From Haemonchus contortus (taxonomy: Eukaryota > Nematoda > Chromadorea > Rhabditida > Trichostrongylidae): a stretch of 64,000 bases of DNA. A program made the position numbers and the translations under genes. Below, one piece after another: positions 49,701 to 60,186 of the stretch. How positions within the stretch are numbered: the first letter of the stretch is position 1; every line of letters begins with the position of its first letter. Location of the stretch: contig LS997566.1 of NCBI GenBank assembly GCA_000469685.2, forward strand, positions 8,972,491 to 9,036,490, read 5' to 3'. Below the pieces are notes generated by a model. It did not search any database. It was given only the letters and a program-made list of their open reading frames with translations, and was not told the origin of the DNA.

Positions 49701-52700
49701 TCATAGGTCAACAACATCCTCATGGATATATCGAAATTATCTTATTGTAAGTACACTGTTCAAATGCTACCGTATTGACCACCTGCTTGAGTCGGTTATA
49801 TTCTTACAGAGCTGTTATTTATTTCGGTCTTAGCTAAAAATAGAAAGCACTATGCGACTGCTTAGAATGCACTTTTGTAGTTGTAGTTTTGTAGTTTCGT
49901 TGCAAAAATCATCCTGTATCATTTTGAACTTTCAATTGTGATGGGGTCGGTGATATGAATGATCTCTTCACTTTGCTTGCCTACTGCTAACAATTTCCCC
50001 GAAACAAATGAATTTTCAGGTCACGACAACTTATTGTGAGGGGACCCCAGCTCTAGTAACCGAGTCATGCTTCCCCTTCAAAATGGTGAACTATGGAAAC
50101 CCTTGGAACTGCAAAATGGCTGCTGGCTTGTTGATTCAATCCTGTGGACACTTTTTGCCAGTGAAATCGAGAGACGTGAGCAGTAACTTCAAATGGGGCA
50201 AAACTGGGTAAAATCCCTTCAAACTGTCCTCGGTTGGGTAAACATCGCAACAATTCATTTGTGTTAACCCACCTTTGGAGCGTCAGACTTGCTGTCATTA
50301 GCTATCAGAACCATTGTTAAAACAGATGTTATCCCTGAAAGTGCATCATATTCGTATTAATGAAGTCCTCTACCTTTGCGCTTACCCATGCCTATTCGAT
50401 CTCCAGTGGCTTCGCGATTTGTCCAAAACGCTACCCAACAGAGTAGAACAATCAGCGTACAAGGAACGTAAAAGTTCATCAGAAAGTAGCCAAAATGTCG
50501 TTCGAAATAGAATCGGACCTCGAGTGCCGAGTAGTTACCTTAGAATGAATAGCTCATGCCAAAAGAAAACTGCTCCCCAAAAAACAAATTGGTGGAGGTT
50601 AGATGCCATGAAAGGCGGAGCTTATGAAGTTTTGATTGGTGAGGTGCGTTAGGAACGAAATGGACGCGTCGCGGTGAGAGGGGCGTCGCGCGCGAAGGAA
50701 TGTAGCAGGATGCAGCAGTAGGTAAGAAATTCAAGAACAAAAGTACTAATAGTAAAATTATGCATAAAATAATGATCACATATCGATTGAGCTGTATGAA
50801 GAACACTAGAGCTGTAATAACAGCGAATGAGTGGTCCGCGACAGCCGCGTGCGGCGAATCGATTACCCAAAATCGTTCCTAACGCCCGTCTCCCGTTTTG
50901 ATTATGCCACAGTCTGGGGTGATCTCCGTCACAGATCCGCCTATCTCATAATATGACGGAAAATATTGCCATATAAGTGTGAGGGTTTTGAATAAACAAA
51001 TCTAATCTTCAAAAAAACATGCATGCCGTAAAAAGAAAGAAGTACAAAATTCTGACATCCGCTCATATAAGCATCGAAGAAGAGGAAAAACTCACGATCC
51101 CTCGTCATATTTGTTGCATTGAACACCTTAAATCCTGTCATAGAGTATTGTGCCAAATCGGCGATTCCTTCGTAATCCATCTGCAACGAAGAAGAGAGTG
51201 TGCCGTACTGGAATTATTTAAGTAGCGAAGCGTACCTGTACTCCTCTGTCCGTACCCATCACTTTCCAATCGTACAATAGCTCATCGGCACCGAATGCAT
51301 ACGAACCGATTACTAATCGACAAGCCTGAACATTTTGAAATTGTAGATGGTGGTAATTCGACAGAAATACTTTACAATCATCTCTGTAATTTGGAAAGAA
51401 TGAAGTAGTAAGCAAGTGATTTAGTTGGGAATCCGAGTGATCGTTGGGCCAGAGATTTTTCGACGTTTTTTTTTCACTGCGAGACTGCCTGCAAGGAGCT
51501 CCAGAAGTAATCCCAATCTCTCATGATTGATGTAACCAGTTACTAATTTGGCATCAAACTTTACTAAGAAATCATTAGCACCGTTTCGATGGCGAATTTC
51601 ACTGCGCGATATAATTTTTCAATTATCTTTTTGTTTTTTTTTTTTTGACAAAAAAAGAGGTGCACCTGTTTATCCAGCGGGTAGCGATTCATTGCCATGG
51701 CACATTTTCCTGAAGACATCTAATACTTGTAAATTTTAGGTTCGAGTTTTGTAAAAGGTTTTCTATTTGCTATTATTATTTCTTGCCTTTGATAGTGAGC
51801 CTACTGCTGTACAGGACGGTGCCATCAGGGTGAAGCCTGACAAGACGATTGCTGGTCGTTATGCTGTGTATGTAGGAACGGGCGCCGTTCCAGAAGTACT
51901 GAAATTTCGTGCTAAGTAGACAATTTGAACCGTTAAAAACTGAGAATTTCTTTTACAAAATCTCTAAAAAAATACTTTACATTCAGTGGCCTGAATGTCA
52001 GAATCATTTAGGTCGATGCACCGTCTAAGTTTACTGATCTGTTGAACCAAAACCTATAGTTTTTGCTCTCACTGTGTCTGGTTTCCATATTTTGTCCAAC
52101 ATCGCCATGCTGAGCGAGAGCTGCTGACTAGCCGTTCCATTGAACTTCAGCCTCGAGTCAGTCCAAGTTTGTCGGAAGTAGCAATTGAATGAATACGTCT
52201 AAATGTGGAACATTTCAGATTTGGCCTTTCTACAAAGCCATATTAAAATATGAGGATAAAAGGCAGATTCCCTGGCGTTGATCGGTCTCCGTTTGGAGTG
52301 CTCCCTCTCCTCGGAATTCAAATAAAATCCACGAACGAGATGACCTATTTGAATGCGTTTTTGGACAAAATGCAAACGAGGGTTAGGCTTGTCTCATAGT
52401 TGCAACACTTATTCTGGATAGTGATCTGGAAGAATCGCCTTTCAGAACTTTCATTCAAAGAGGCTGCCTCTGGAGTTCGAATTCGAATTCCAGGGGCGCG
52501 TCTTTGAATGAAGTGGAAGAACCGCCCGACACCATTACTCATGTATCCCGAGCTCATACATCACAATCTCCCACCATAGCCTATATTGGAGCAATTCTTT
52601 CCTTCTGGAAAAAAGGTGCTCTGTCTTCGTTCCCTCCTGTTACTATTTTCAGACCCTTAGATGATGGTAGTCCGAAAGTAACTCATGAGCAGTTCACGCG

Positions 52701-53667
52701 GAGACTCTTTCATGAAGGCGGACTGCGCCTCACCTCAAACTTTGGGCAGTAGGATTGAACTAGATGAGTTGAAAGGTGTCTTCGGAATGAAGGACAGAAA
52801 GTACACTTGGACAGTAGGAAGGCTTCCCACGAAACTGTAGGAAAGGCGAAATGGGAAAGTAATGTTAAGAATCAAGAAAAAACGATGATCGAGAATTTCA
52901 AGGAAGTATTGACATGGAGAAAAACTTTAAAAATCGAAACGCTGGAGGTGTAATAAGAAACAAAAAGGTAGAGGCCACTGAAGGGCTGAAGCTTCATGCT
53001 TTGCTAAGGGTCTTTTGCACATCATTAACGAACATATTATAACTCAAGTAACAATCTCTGTTACCTAATTTTTTCAAGGAATACTACGATCAAGAACAAT
53101 CTGATGTTAAACACTCACATTAGTAAGATCGGCAATAGGTCCCATCGTGCGAACGGCAATATCGATGAATACCGTAGTTCTTTGTACTGTAATAACAGGA
53201 GGATTATATGATTAAGCACTAAATATATATTAAGCGCTGAGTGATGTAGTACCGTTGAATCCTGGTCTAAGGTGACGGTCGTATCCTTCTAAGATTTTAT
53301 TGAGCGTTGTTGTCACATTGCTGGTCACTCTGAAAAGAATAGTCTTCTTAACGTATTTTCTTTTTAGCCCTCATCAAGCCCGTCTGCGTGGGGGCGTTTG
53401 AATATTTTTGAGAAGTCTCCAAGCAATGTGTAGGCTTCCGAATGAGACTCAGGGCACATCTTTAGGGTTTTTCCGACATTTCTAGTTGACTGTCATAATT
53501 TGCTAAATGCTGCTCCGGCTAATAACCATAAAAGTTCACCTTTCACGTTTTTGCTCCTCTGGCCGAGACATTTCACCTTTTGAAAATCGAACATTGTCGA
53601 TCCGAAAAGGAAGGCCTTGAACAGAAACTAGAGGCAGGAATATAAAGATGAACACAGTCACTTGCAT
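37769..53667 (-). CDS. Cys-loop ligand-gated ion channel subunit, GRD/LGC-like (13 exons, 462 aa)
   Basis: Pentameric neurotransmitter-gated channel subunit at the plasma membrane. Exons (transcript order): 53540-53667, 53253-53329, 53119-53186, 52073-52198, 51805-51898, 51666-51709, 51236-51325, 51096-51207, 50386-50538, 50273-50334, 40331-40518, 38861-38903, 37769-37972; every junction agrees in phase. Start [10 protein letters not shown] is a signal peptide, and TTCCAG lies 3 nt before the ATG. Then [39 protein letters not shown], the Cys-loop ([15 protein letters not shown], 13 residues between cysteines), [16 protein letters not shown]1 ([20 protein letters not shown]), M2 ([16 protein letters not shown]), M3 ([20 protein letters not shown], then HYFTK) and M4 ([13 protein letters not shown]). 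HYFTK and the DR before M2 recall the GABA-receptor-like GRD group. Position -1' of M2 is Asp, as in cation-type pores. AATAAA (minus strand) at 37664-37669. Intron 10 holds two ASP genes. Ligand cannot be told. Confidence 0.9.
38060..38275 (+). repeat. SINE copy, diverged, in receptor-gene intron 12
   Basis: Retains GGTGGCGGTACCTCACC head, CCTTCGGGGTCCGTCATTG middle and CGATTCCGAATGAGAGTCTA tail; the B box is lost. Confidence 0.6.
40609..40630 (+). repeat. Poly-G tract
   Basis: About 14 consecutive G followed by ATGGGGGG in receptor-gene intron 10, 270 bp outside the left end of the ASP palindrome. Confidence 0.85.
42482..44813 (-). CDS. Double-CAP-domain ASP (SCP/TAPS) secreted protein, left palindrome copy
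   Basis: Mirror copy of the ASP gene at 45321-47639, head to head with it and on the same strand as the receptor gene whose intron contains both. Exon ends are the mirror image (position x pairs with about 90121 minus x) for everything beyond the signal-peptide exon, which is at 44784-44813 because of small indels near the centre. The same two CAP domains, Thr-rich linker and terminal Cys-rich hinges are present, and no stop or frameshift was seen in any exon, so the copy looks intact. Coding differences from the right copy are very few in the stretches compared (for example one base near 44117, one in the intron near 43130). The possible 28-nt second exon is 44680-44707 and differs by one base (GGG for GAG). 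TATA at 44856-44863, 43 bp before the ATG; AATAAA mirrored near 42466. Confidence 0.87.
44856..44863 (-). promoter_or_regulatory. TATA box of left ASP gene
   Basis: Minus-strand TATATAAA 43 bp before the ATG at 44813, preceded by AACAGC as in the mirror copy; the two boxes face away from each other across a roughly 400-bp divergent promoter region. Confidence 0.65.
45271..45278 (+). promoter_or_regulatory. TATA box of right ASP gene
   Basis: TATATAAA lies 43 bp before the ATG, in the context AACAGCTATATAA that is repeated at the left ASP gene and at the small peptide gene at 35687-36007. Confidence 0.65.
45321..47639 (+). CDS. Double-CAP-domain ASP (SCP/TAPS) secreted protein, right palindrome copy
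   Basis: Secreted CAP-superfamily protein of the ancylostoma-secreted-protein (ASP-1-like, two-domain) type. Exons: 45321-45350 ([10 protein letters not shown], signal peptide), 45509-45584, 45651-45726, 45822-45971, 46026-46124, 46187-46272, 46333-46725, 46784-46859, 47003-47149, 47208-47309, 47367-47455, 47522-47639; phases agree from the second listed exon to the stop. CAP domain 1 has [41 protein letters not shown] and CEYNPG; a Thr-rich linker with a KKPT core follows; CAP domain 2 has [43 protein letters not shown] and CEYNPG. Each domain ends in a Cys-rich hinge (IGDPCTT-EDCQC-GCVCS). The first junction is two bases out of phase; a 28-nt exon at 45414-45441 would fix it (about 489 aa) but is inferred. 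TATA at 45271, AATAAA at 47650. Opposite strand to the host receptor gene. Confidence 0.88.
47650..47655 (+). terminator. Poly(A) signal of right ASP gene
   Basis: AATAAA 11 bp after the stop codon; the mirror copy has the same motif just past its stop near 42466-42471. Confidence 0.55.
49278..49525 (+). repeat. Dispersed repeat family 2, copy 3, internally deleted
   Basis: Begins GGCAGAGCTCACGATAAAAA, jumps from GCGAATGCCACAT to TTACATGGCATTCCCGTC, and ends GATGTACTCCTCTACC. Lies 58 bp outside the right end of the ASP palindrome. Confidence 0.65.
50020..50175 (+). other. Candidate orphan Cys-containing exon in receptor intron 10
   Basis: TTTTCAG ends at 50019 and a GTGAGC donor begins at 50176; the 52 codons between (phase 0 at both ends) have four Cys in the pattern C-x10-C-x13-C-x10-C and read [18 protein letters not shown] early on. 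On the strand opposite to the receptor gene. Could be part of a secreted-protein gene or its relic. Confidence 0.25.
50645..50870 (-). repeat. Dispersed repeat family 3, copy 2
   Basis: Reverse-complement relative of 37296-37515, inside receptor-gene intron 9. Confidence 0.55.
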
Positions 53668-54284
53668 TTCCTGGAAGTCAATGAATCGTCGGAGTACGAT
53701 GGCAGCTGAAATATTATAAGGAAGGTACATAGAGCAGGGGGTCATGATCTTCTCTGTGGAAGGAGACATTAAGAGAGGATCTGATTCAAGGTGAGTATAG
53801 CAAGGTATCTGTGTGCTGTTGAAGATATCTCAAGTGACTCGACGAACGCCAATCTTTGTCTTTTTAGCTAACAAAAAAGATTATCTACCAGGAGGTGACT
53901 TGAAGGCAACTCAAAGCGACTTGTGAACGGAATGCCCGTTGAAATTTGCATAACAAGTGAGCGATGGCGTTGAAAGACCCCAAAAAATCGCAGGAATAAT
54001 GATGGGCTCGTGAAAGGAGCCTCTAGAGGAATAGCGAGCCGTCAACGCTAAAATCAAGACCACCAGAAGCAATGGCCAATATTCGGGTTGATAGTAGGAA
54101 GCTCGGATAATCTTGAAAAATTAGCAGCAGCAATCGGTTCAGCAGAGTGCATTGCTCCTAGCGAATATATGAACTCCGTTGCCTCTGATGCCGTATTTCC
54201 TTCTTTATCTGGACCATTCATCTTGATGGGTATTCATAACTATGAAGGGGAGAGGGAATACCATCCTTTTTTGGAGTAAAACAC

Positions 54285-54360
54285 TCGTATTGGAACCCGA
54301 ACCTTTACGTCATGCCTCTCAGTTCATACCTCTACCAACTGCCCTATCTACAGTGCGATG
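54285..54360 (-). tRNA. tRNA-like relic or SINE head
   Basis: Minus strand has an A-box-like TAGGGCAGTTGGTAGAGG and, at tRNA-like spacing, a B-box-like GGTTCGGGTTCC. No acceptor stem could be closed by eye, so this is more likely a SINE or pseudogene than a working tRNA. Confidence 0.3.
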
Positions 54361-54441
54361 ACTGCTCAATTCGGTTATCTGTTCGGTAGCGTGGCATAAT
54401 ACAGGAGAAACATTTCCATAACTTCATTTCTGATTTCGCAG

Positions 54442-54507
54442 GTTTATTTTGAGACGCGAAAACACCTACTCGATCTAGATCTCGCCTTGAGTGGCCACAA
54501 CGACAAG
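54442..54507 (+). other. Candidate orphan exon
   Basis: ATTTCGCAG acceptor, then 22 codons (VYFETRKHLLDLDLALSGHN) and a GTATCC donor. No partner exon found. Confidence 0.15.
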
Positions 54508-55777
54508 GTATCCTCTTGTAAGTAGAGTCTGTTGCGAAGAAAGTTATGTAATTTTGAATGAAGGTATCAAAACTGCGTGTTATTTATTAATCATCCTGAT
54601 GTTTGTATACTGTAATAATCAGCTGGCTACTGTAGTACAGCTCCAAATCCGCTGCAAGTATTGTTCAGCACTGAGTTCGACTGGAGTTTATTATCTTTCA
54701 TTGTTAGCAGCGTAGAGGGGTAATGTCGGATTCAACGTTCTACTTTCTTGAGTCGTAGAAACCTTCTTGGACCTAATAGTTAAAGATAATTGAGCATAAT
54801 CTTTACCATAACACTATTTCCGCGAAGAACAACACTTTGATATCCAATAATACCTTCAAACTCTGGACAAGATGCTTCGAGCTCCAGTCTGACGTGCTCC
54901 AAGCACCAAGCAATAAAACAATCGAAAGTAGAATGAGCTCGACTCTTTGCTCAACTTGGGTATACTTGAATTTACCCAGCGCTATACATACCTCACAAGT
55001 TTGGAGAGTTGTGGACAATCTTCAGCCTCTGATGGGGCTTGAATCCGTACTTGCGGTGTCCGGGCACCGTGCTCTTGCCCCTTACACTTGTGAGACTTTG
55101 GCATCGCGCATTGCGGTGAAATAACACTGACCAACAGAACATCAAGTCATAACTTTGTATACCTTTCAGTATTTAGTTTTCCTTAGGCGGCCGTTCGTAG
55201 AATTCACGTCCGACGTCACATGCCTAGTTCGTAAGGTAGATAATCAGGATTGATTCTCATTTCCTCATTAATTACCTCTCCTAATCATCAGATTGCCCTG
55301 AGATTGTCCTAATTCGTAGCGAGCCCATCGCCCCTACTTGCTTTTCAATACTCCATCCTGGGCCGTATATTTGTTTGTAACAGCTGTTCTTTTCTTAAAA
55401 TTGCTCCAAGTCATGTCTCATTTCTTTTTTCTCGATATTTTTGTAAAGCAAGATGTCTGCTGAGTGGTGTAGGCTTGTTGTGAAGTAGCTTTTCATTGTT
55501 CTATCTGTTTGAAGACGACGAACAGTCTCCACTCCACTGCCCCTTCATGCTTCTTTTTATCCTTTTTTTCTAATTTGCTTCTTTGAGCTGAGGAGTAACT
55601 CTTTCTTGGCTTCAGCCTTTATCTTCAGACCTCTTTCTCATTCTACTTGACCACATCCGCTTTTCTAAGCTGTAGAAACAAGAACATTGTCATAGATATT
55701 CCGTATTTGAACCATATGGCCCACCCTTGTGTGTATTCGAAGAAAATAGAAGACATCGTAATCGTACTGTCTTTGCT

Positions 55778-55848
55778 AGCAGTGAGGCTCGAACTCAGTC
55801 ATGAGTCAGTGAAAACTCGTGACAATTCACCGTACCAGCTACTTGTAC
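55778..55848 (-). tRNA. tRNA-like relic
   Basis: Minus strand shows TAGCTGGTACGG (A-box-like) and GAGTTCGAGCCTC (B box). No clear cloverleaf or anticodon loop seen. Confidence 0.25.
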
Positions 55849-55849
55849 A

Positions 55850-58574
55850 TGTGAATCAATAACTTGGCGTCAAGGGTTAGAGTGAACGATCATATCGCTC
55901 GTTCATGCTCCCCTGACAGCGAGGGTCATACAAGGTCACGGCCGCTCTCTTTTGAACCCGGCGCTCCGCATTGTTGTTATCGGTTCCCAGCAGATTTCAC
56001 TGTCCATCGACCTACTGCAAATTCCCTTGCCCTCTGAATTTGTCCTCTGATGAGTGTTGTTGGATGAACTCGACACGTACTGCCAATTAACCCGTTGTGA
56101 TTAATTTCTAGCCGGCTCGCTACTACTACACTCTGGACGACGTGACAACCTCCGGGTGGCCTTCTTAGAGTACACGTAGTGATTGATCTTTCTCACAAAA
56201 CATGTCGTCGTCTACTACAAATGCACTTGACTACCTCACCTCATAGCATACTCGTCTATAGCTGTTTGAATGCCTCTTGTTCTTCCTCCAATCTACCGGT
56301 TTTCTCAATGCATGGCATACTTATCGATACTCATTCCTTCGACAACTGTCCTCTTACAGTAAGCTCCCGTCATCATTGTGCTCTACAATATTTTGAACTT
56401 TATGCATATTTCTAGAGTGCTTCCTAAATACGATCGTTTACGACTTTTCGTATTATCGATTGGATGGTACTGAAACTGGCGCAACTCCAATGGTGCTTAA
56501 AGATTCTCTACTAAATACCTGAGCGTAGCCCGCGCCCCAGCAAAGCCAGTTCTTGCTTGGCCATCCTTTTCCTGCACCATTCGCTAATCTAATCCCATGT
56601 AATCCACTCGAAAGACTTCTAATCTCCTTCTTGGGCTACCCACCCTCAGGGAGATCCTCTCTCGAGGTTGAAACCTCACAGATCTGAAATATCACTAAAA
56701 TTATCAGTCATCTAAGAGCACAAACCAACCACGACCACACAGGCCAATTTCTTCTTCGGAGCTGTAGTCTAGCCAAACGATCTAGACTGAAGAAGGAGAG
56801 GACTTATAGGTACTTCGCACCAGACAAACATCGAACACCAACCTTCTCAACATCTTTCTTCATGATTTTTCTATAGAAAGGTCATTAACTGGGTCCTCAG
56901 AGAAAATTATTTCGTTATGTGGAAAGTCAAGCTATGATTGAAGGAATTCCTTGACTTATATGTAGAAGCTATTTGGACTGATTCTTGTCCTATAGAGAGC
57001 ATAGCCTGCTAAGAGGTCTTTCATCATTTTTACTAATCTTTCGTACTCCCTAAGACTTTTGGTCAGTAATTACAAGGCACTAAATGTACTGGTGTACTAA
57101 ATCTGTGGGTTGTTGAGAGTAGAGCATGCCATCCGGAAAAAGGAGCATCAGTGTTGTTGATTTTATTGGACAAAGCATACTACGAACCATGCGCACATTC
57201 GATGTGGCAACATTCCAGCACCATTCACATTTCCATTACATGACCTCGGCCCATAATTCTTGTGAATGGAGGAGGGAAATGACGAGCGGCGCCGTTACTA
57301 CTTTTATGAGTCAGCGATCAGAATCGTCAATGCTAGTTGTGCCTACCCTCTCACCAATCTTGGTTTTAGTGGTACCAAACTCTAAGAGTTAGGACATTCG
57401 TCCATTGAAGGGTGGCAACGAAAGAGAACGATTCATTTTCTTCCTTTCAAATTACTTAATATTATTGTTCCGAACGTCTTTAGCATTTCGATTCCCTGGT
57501 ATTACATGGATTGGGTGACGGCAGCTTGCCTGGCTCAAAAGCGATGGGGGTCCACTAAAAAGCTGGGAGAATCAGGGGATGGTTTTCTTTCGTACGATTT
57601 TTGTCTAGAGACACGTTGGATAAGTTTTGTAGTTTTCCCAAGCGTGGGCTTCCCGAACCATATACGTAGAGTTCGCTGCTTCCTATATTTAATGGACTAT
57701 CATGAGCCCATAAGTAAAGGGGAGTAAGGATTTGACAGCTAAGTTACTACATTCCGCCCACAAATAATCCCTAAGGTCAATAGGATGACGAGATCATAGT
57801 GCTGAGAAGCTTCCACTTGCTGTTGACGAGCTGCCGACGACATGTTTGGGTACTTTTGGTACATGTCGGGGCCGTTCTCTGCGGGCGTGTACTTCCGCAA
57901 TGCACTGAGCAGCTCCGCCCACTCCCTTGAATGCTGAGCTTCACATTACGAGGAAGGGCAAAGGGAGCTATTCACGACGAGACCGAATGTATTGCCATTT
58001 CGGGTGGGTGTGCCTGTACTTCACATGTACTGGAGCGCTACCCCATTTCGCCCTGGGATTCAGTAGCAAACGGCATCGATGTCAGTTGCTACTTGTGCTT
58101 GCTGAATGCATCACATTACGGCTTTCTGAGTGTAAAGGACTGATGTCACCTTAGAGTTTGACCTTGCAGTTTTGATTTTGACCGTGCTTCGGTGTTTTAT
58201 CTTTTACTGCAGTATTTACCTACGCACTTTCGTTCATGTTCCAGTTTGATGGCTGCCCCTTTGCCAGGCTATTCAATTCTAGCACTTACTTGTCGAGTAG
58301 CACTGCGTTCTTTTGGAAACTTGACAGTTTTCAATATATGACTATACTTCACAGTAATACATAGTTCGTTCCAGGACATTTAGTAGATTCTACGTTTCTT
58401 TCTGGGTTAGTTCGTACAGTGATTCGTGGAATGATAGTGACCCTTCTGTCACTTTCCAATCCCCTTATCCCCCAGAATTATTGTTTTCTGTCAAACAGCG
58501 ATAAATAACTGCACAAATAAATTTGTGTATGAACAAATCCGTGGAGCCTTTTGTCGGCAATCACTTCAGTTTTC
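55850..58574. other. No gene that can be supported
   Basis: Several 70-90-codon frames (for example 57126-57392 and 57931-58143, the latter with SGGCACTSHVLERYPISP) lack splice-consistent neighbours or known motifs. Confidence 0.45.
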
Positions 58575-58695
58575 GGAATGTGCCCTGTATTCGACTTCCA
58601 CTCAGAATCGTAATGGCATTTCGAATGCGTAAGTGGCCTGCACAGGTTTGGAATACATAGTCGTTGTACAAGTCGGTGTTTCTATCTTCCTAGAA
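58575..58695 (-). repeat. SINE 3' fragment
   Basis: Only the tail half is kept: CGACTTCCACTCAGAATCGT, GTGGCCTGCACAGG and TCTATCTTCCTAGAAC. Confidence 0.6.
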
Positions 58696-59244
58696 CTTTT
58701 TTATCACTATAATTCGCAGAAAGACTGAAACTGAAGAGAACTGTTGTTTGTGAGCATGGTCATTCAATAGAAAAGAGTCTAGAAACCACCGAACGTTTAA
58801 TTTTCATCTCTGCTAACCTTCAGATTTCAGAAAAAGTGAATTATTCTGTGAGAATTTTATTTAATTTGTTATTACGTACTTCAACAGTTATTCATTTATT
58901 ATGGATTGAATCGTAGAATCAATTACAGCAATCTTTAATTTTTTTAAATTTTTTTTTTGGAGGGGAGAGAAGAGAGGGAGGGAGAGGGGGGAGGTGAACG
59001 GGGGAGCTTTGAATAACATTGGATTCCCACATTTCCAATTAACAATCAAAAATGTCCTGAAGGAATTTTGTTTTGCACTTGTGAACTTACTCATCTTTAA
59101 TTTAGAAGGAAATTCGTTCTGATGAATGATCGGAATGGGAGAGTATTATTTCTTTTTCTCCCTCTTGACAGAAAATAGGCTCTTCGCATTGAATACCCAT
59201 GAACACAAACAACATAAAGACTTTGGGCTTGAATCTATCGCGTC

Positions 59245-59507
59245 TGAGAGATGTGCCTCTGCATTCGATTCCGATTCAGAATTGTTGTGGCGTAATGAGT
59301 GCGTATGGGCCCTATACAATGAACTGCGGTAGTCACCCGATGTACAAGTCAGTGCTTCTATCCTCCCAGATGAGACTGATACCAGTTAACCGACCCTGGA
59401 GGGATGGGAAGCTTGCCTGGCCCAAGCGGATGTCGGTGCGGGATTCGAACCCGTGACCGGGCGTGTGTGACAGTGAGCCACTTGCCTCTGCACCAACTCT
59501 GCCCGTT
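59245..59507 (-). repeat. tRNA-derived SINE, well-kept copy
   Basis: Minus-strand copy with a perfect-looking B box complement GGGATTCGAACCCGTGACC at about 59441-59459 and the A-box-like head complement GCCACTTGCCTCTGCACC; the body matches the 17-kb copy throughout. Confidence 0.8.
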
Positions 59508-59706
59508 CAATACCCATACATTGAATTAACGGGAGGGCTGTTATTCGACGAATTTTGTTTTGTTTGTCACTTTGCCATGGTTCTTATCATGCAATATTTG
59601 ATGAGTACTATCTTCGCAACTGTTTGGAACATGCTTATCTACGGGGGCTAACCGAATATGAGGTCATTGATAAGATACGGCAATTTGATTTGGGGCCCTT
59701 CTCTTG

Positions 59707-60186
59707 TTAGGTTGGGAATTCGGGATGAAACGGCGGCAGCAGCGAGGGAGATAATTTTAGAGTTCGCATGTACTTAGAGCGCACGTGGGTCTCATCGATG
59801 CGTGCGTGCGTTTTGCCTGTTCGTTCTTTGTTGTCACCACCCATCGAAACTCTCGATAACAAACCAGTATAAAACCAGGTAGAGATGATCTGCGACTGTA
59901 ATGATACTCCCTGATGCTCCGTTTCTATTGCGTTCCCTTCTATCACAGCTTTTTCTTGAGAACAATCCCGAAGAGAGAGGGTAGGGTGAGGACTAGGAAG
60001 TATAGCGGAAGGCGGGGGATTTCCCGTCCCTAACAGACTGTTAGAAGGCTTAGGGGACCAGCCGGGTAGGGAAAGCAGAACTTCTATTTCTATTTCCTCA
60101 GAATTGAACACCGATTTCAATGTCAGATAATCTTTTTTCGATTCATATATGCCAGATCGTTTTTCCTGATCTCCGCATTCTTCCAC
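59707..60186 (-). other. Open frame of 159 codons, unrecognised
   Basis: Minus-strand ATG frame just upstream of and divergent from the F-box gene, rich in Glu/Ser/Pro. It has no recognisable domain, and a frame of this length can occur by chance a few times in 64 kb. Confidence 0.15.

Noticed and set aside
51218..51415. Reading the receptor's Cys-loop as one continuous frame
   Set aside because: It puts 17 residues between the cysteines; using the acceptor at 51326 and exon 51666-51709 gives the canonical 13.
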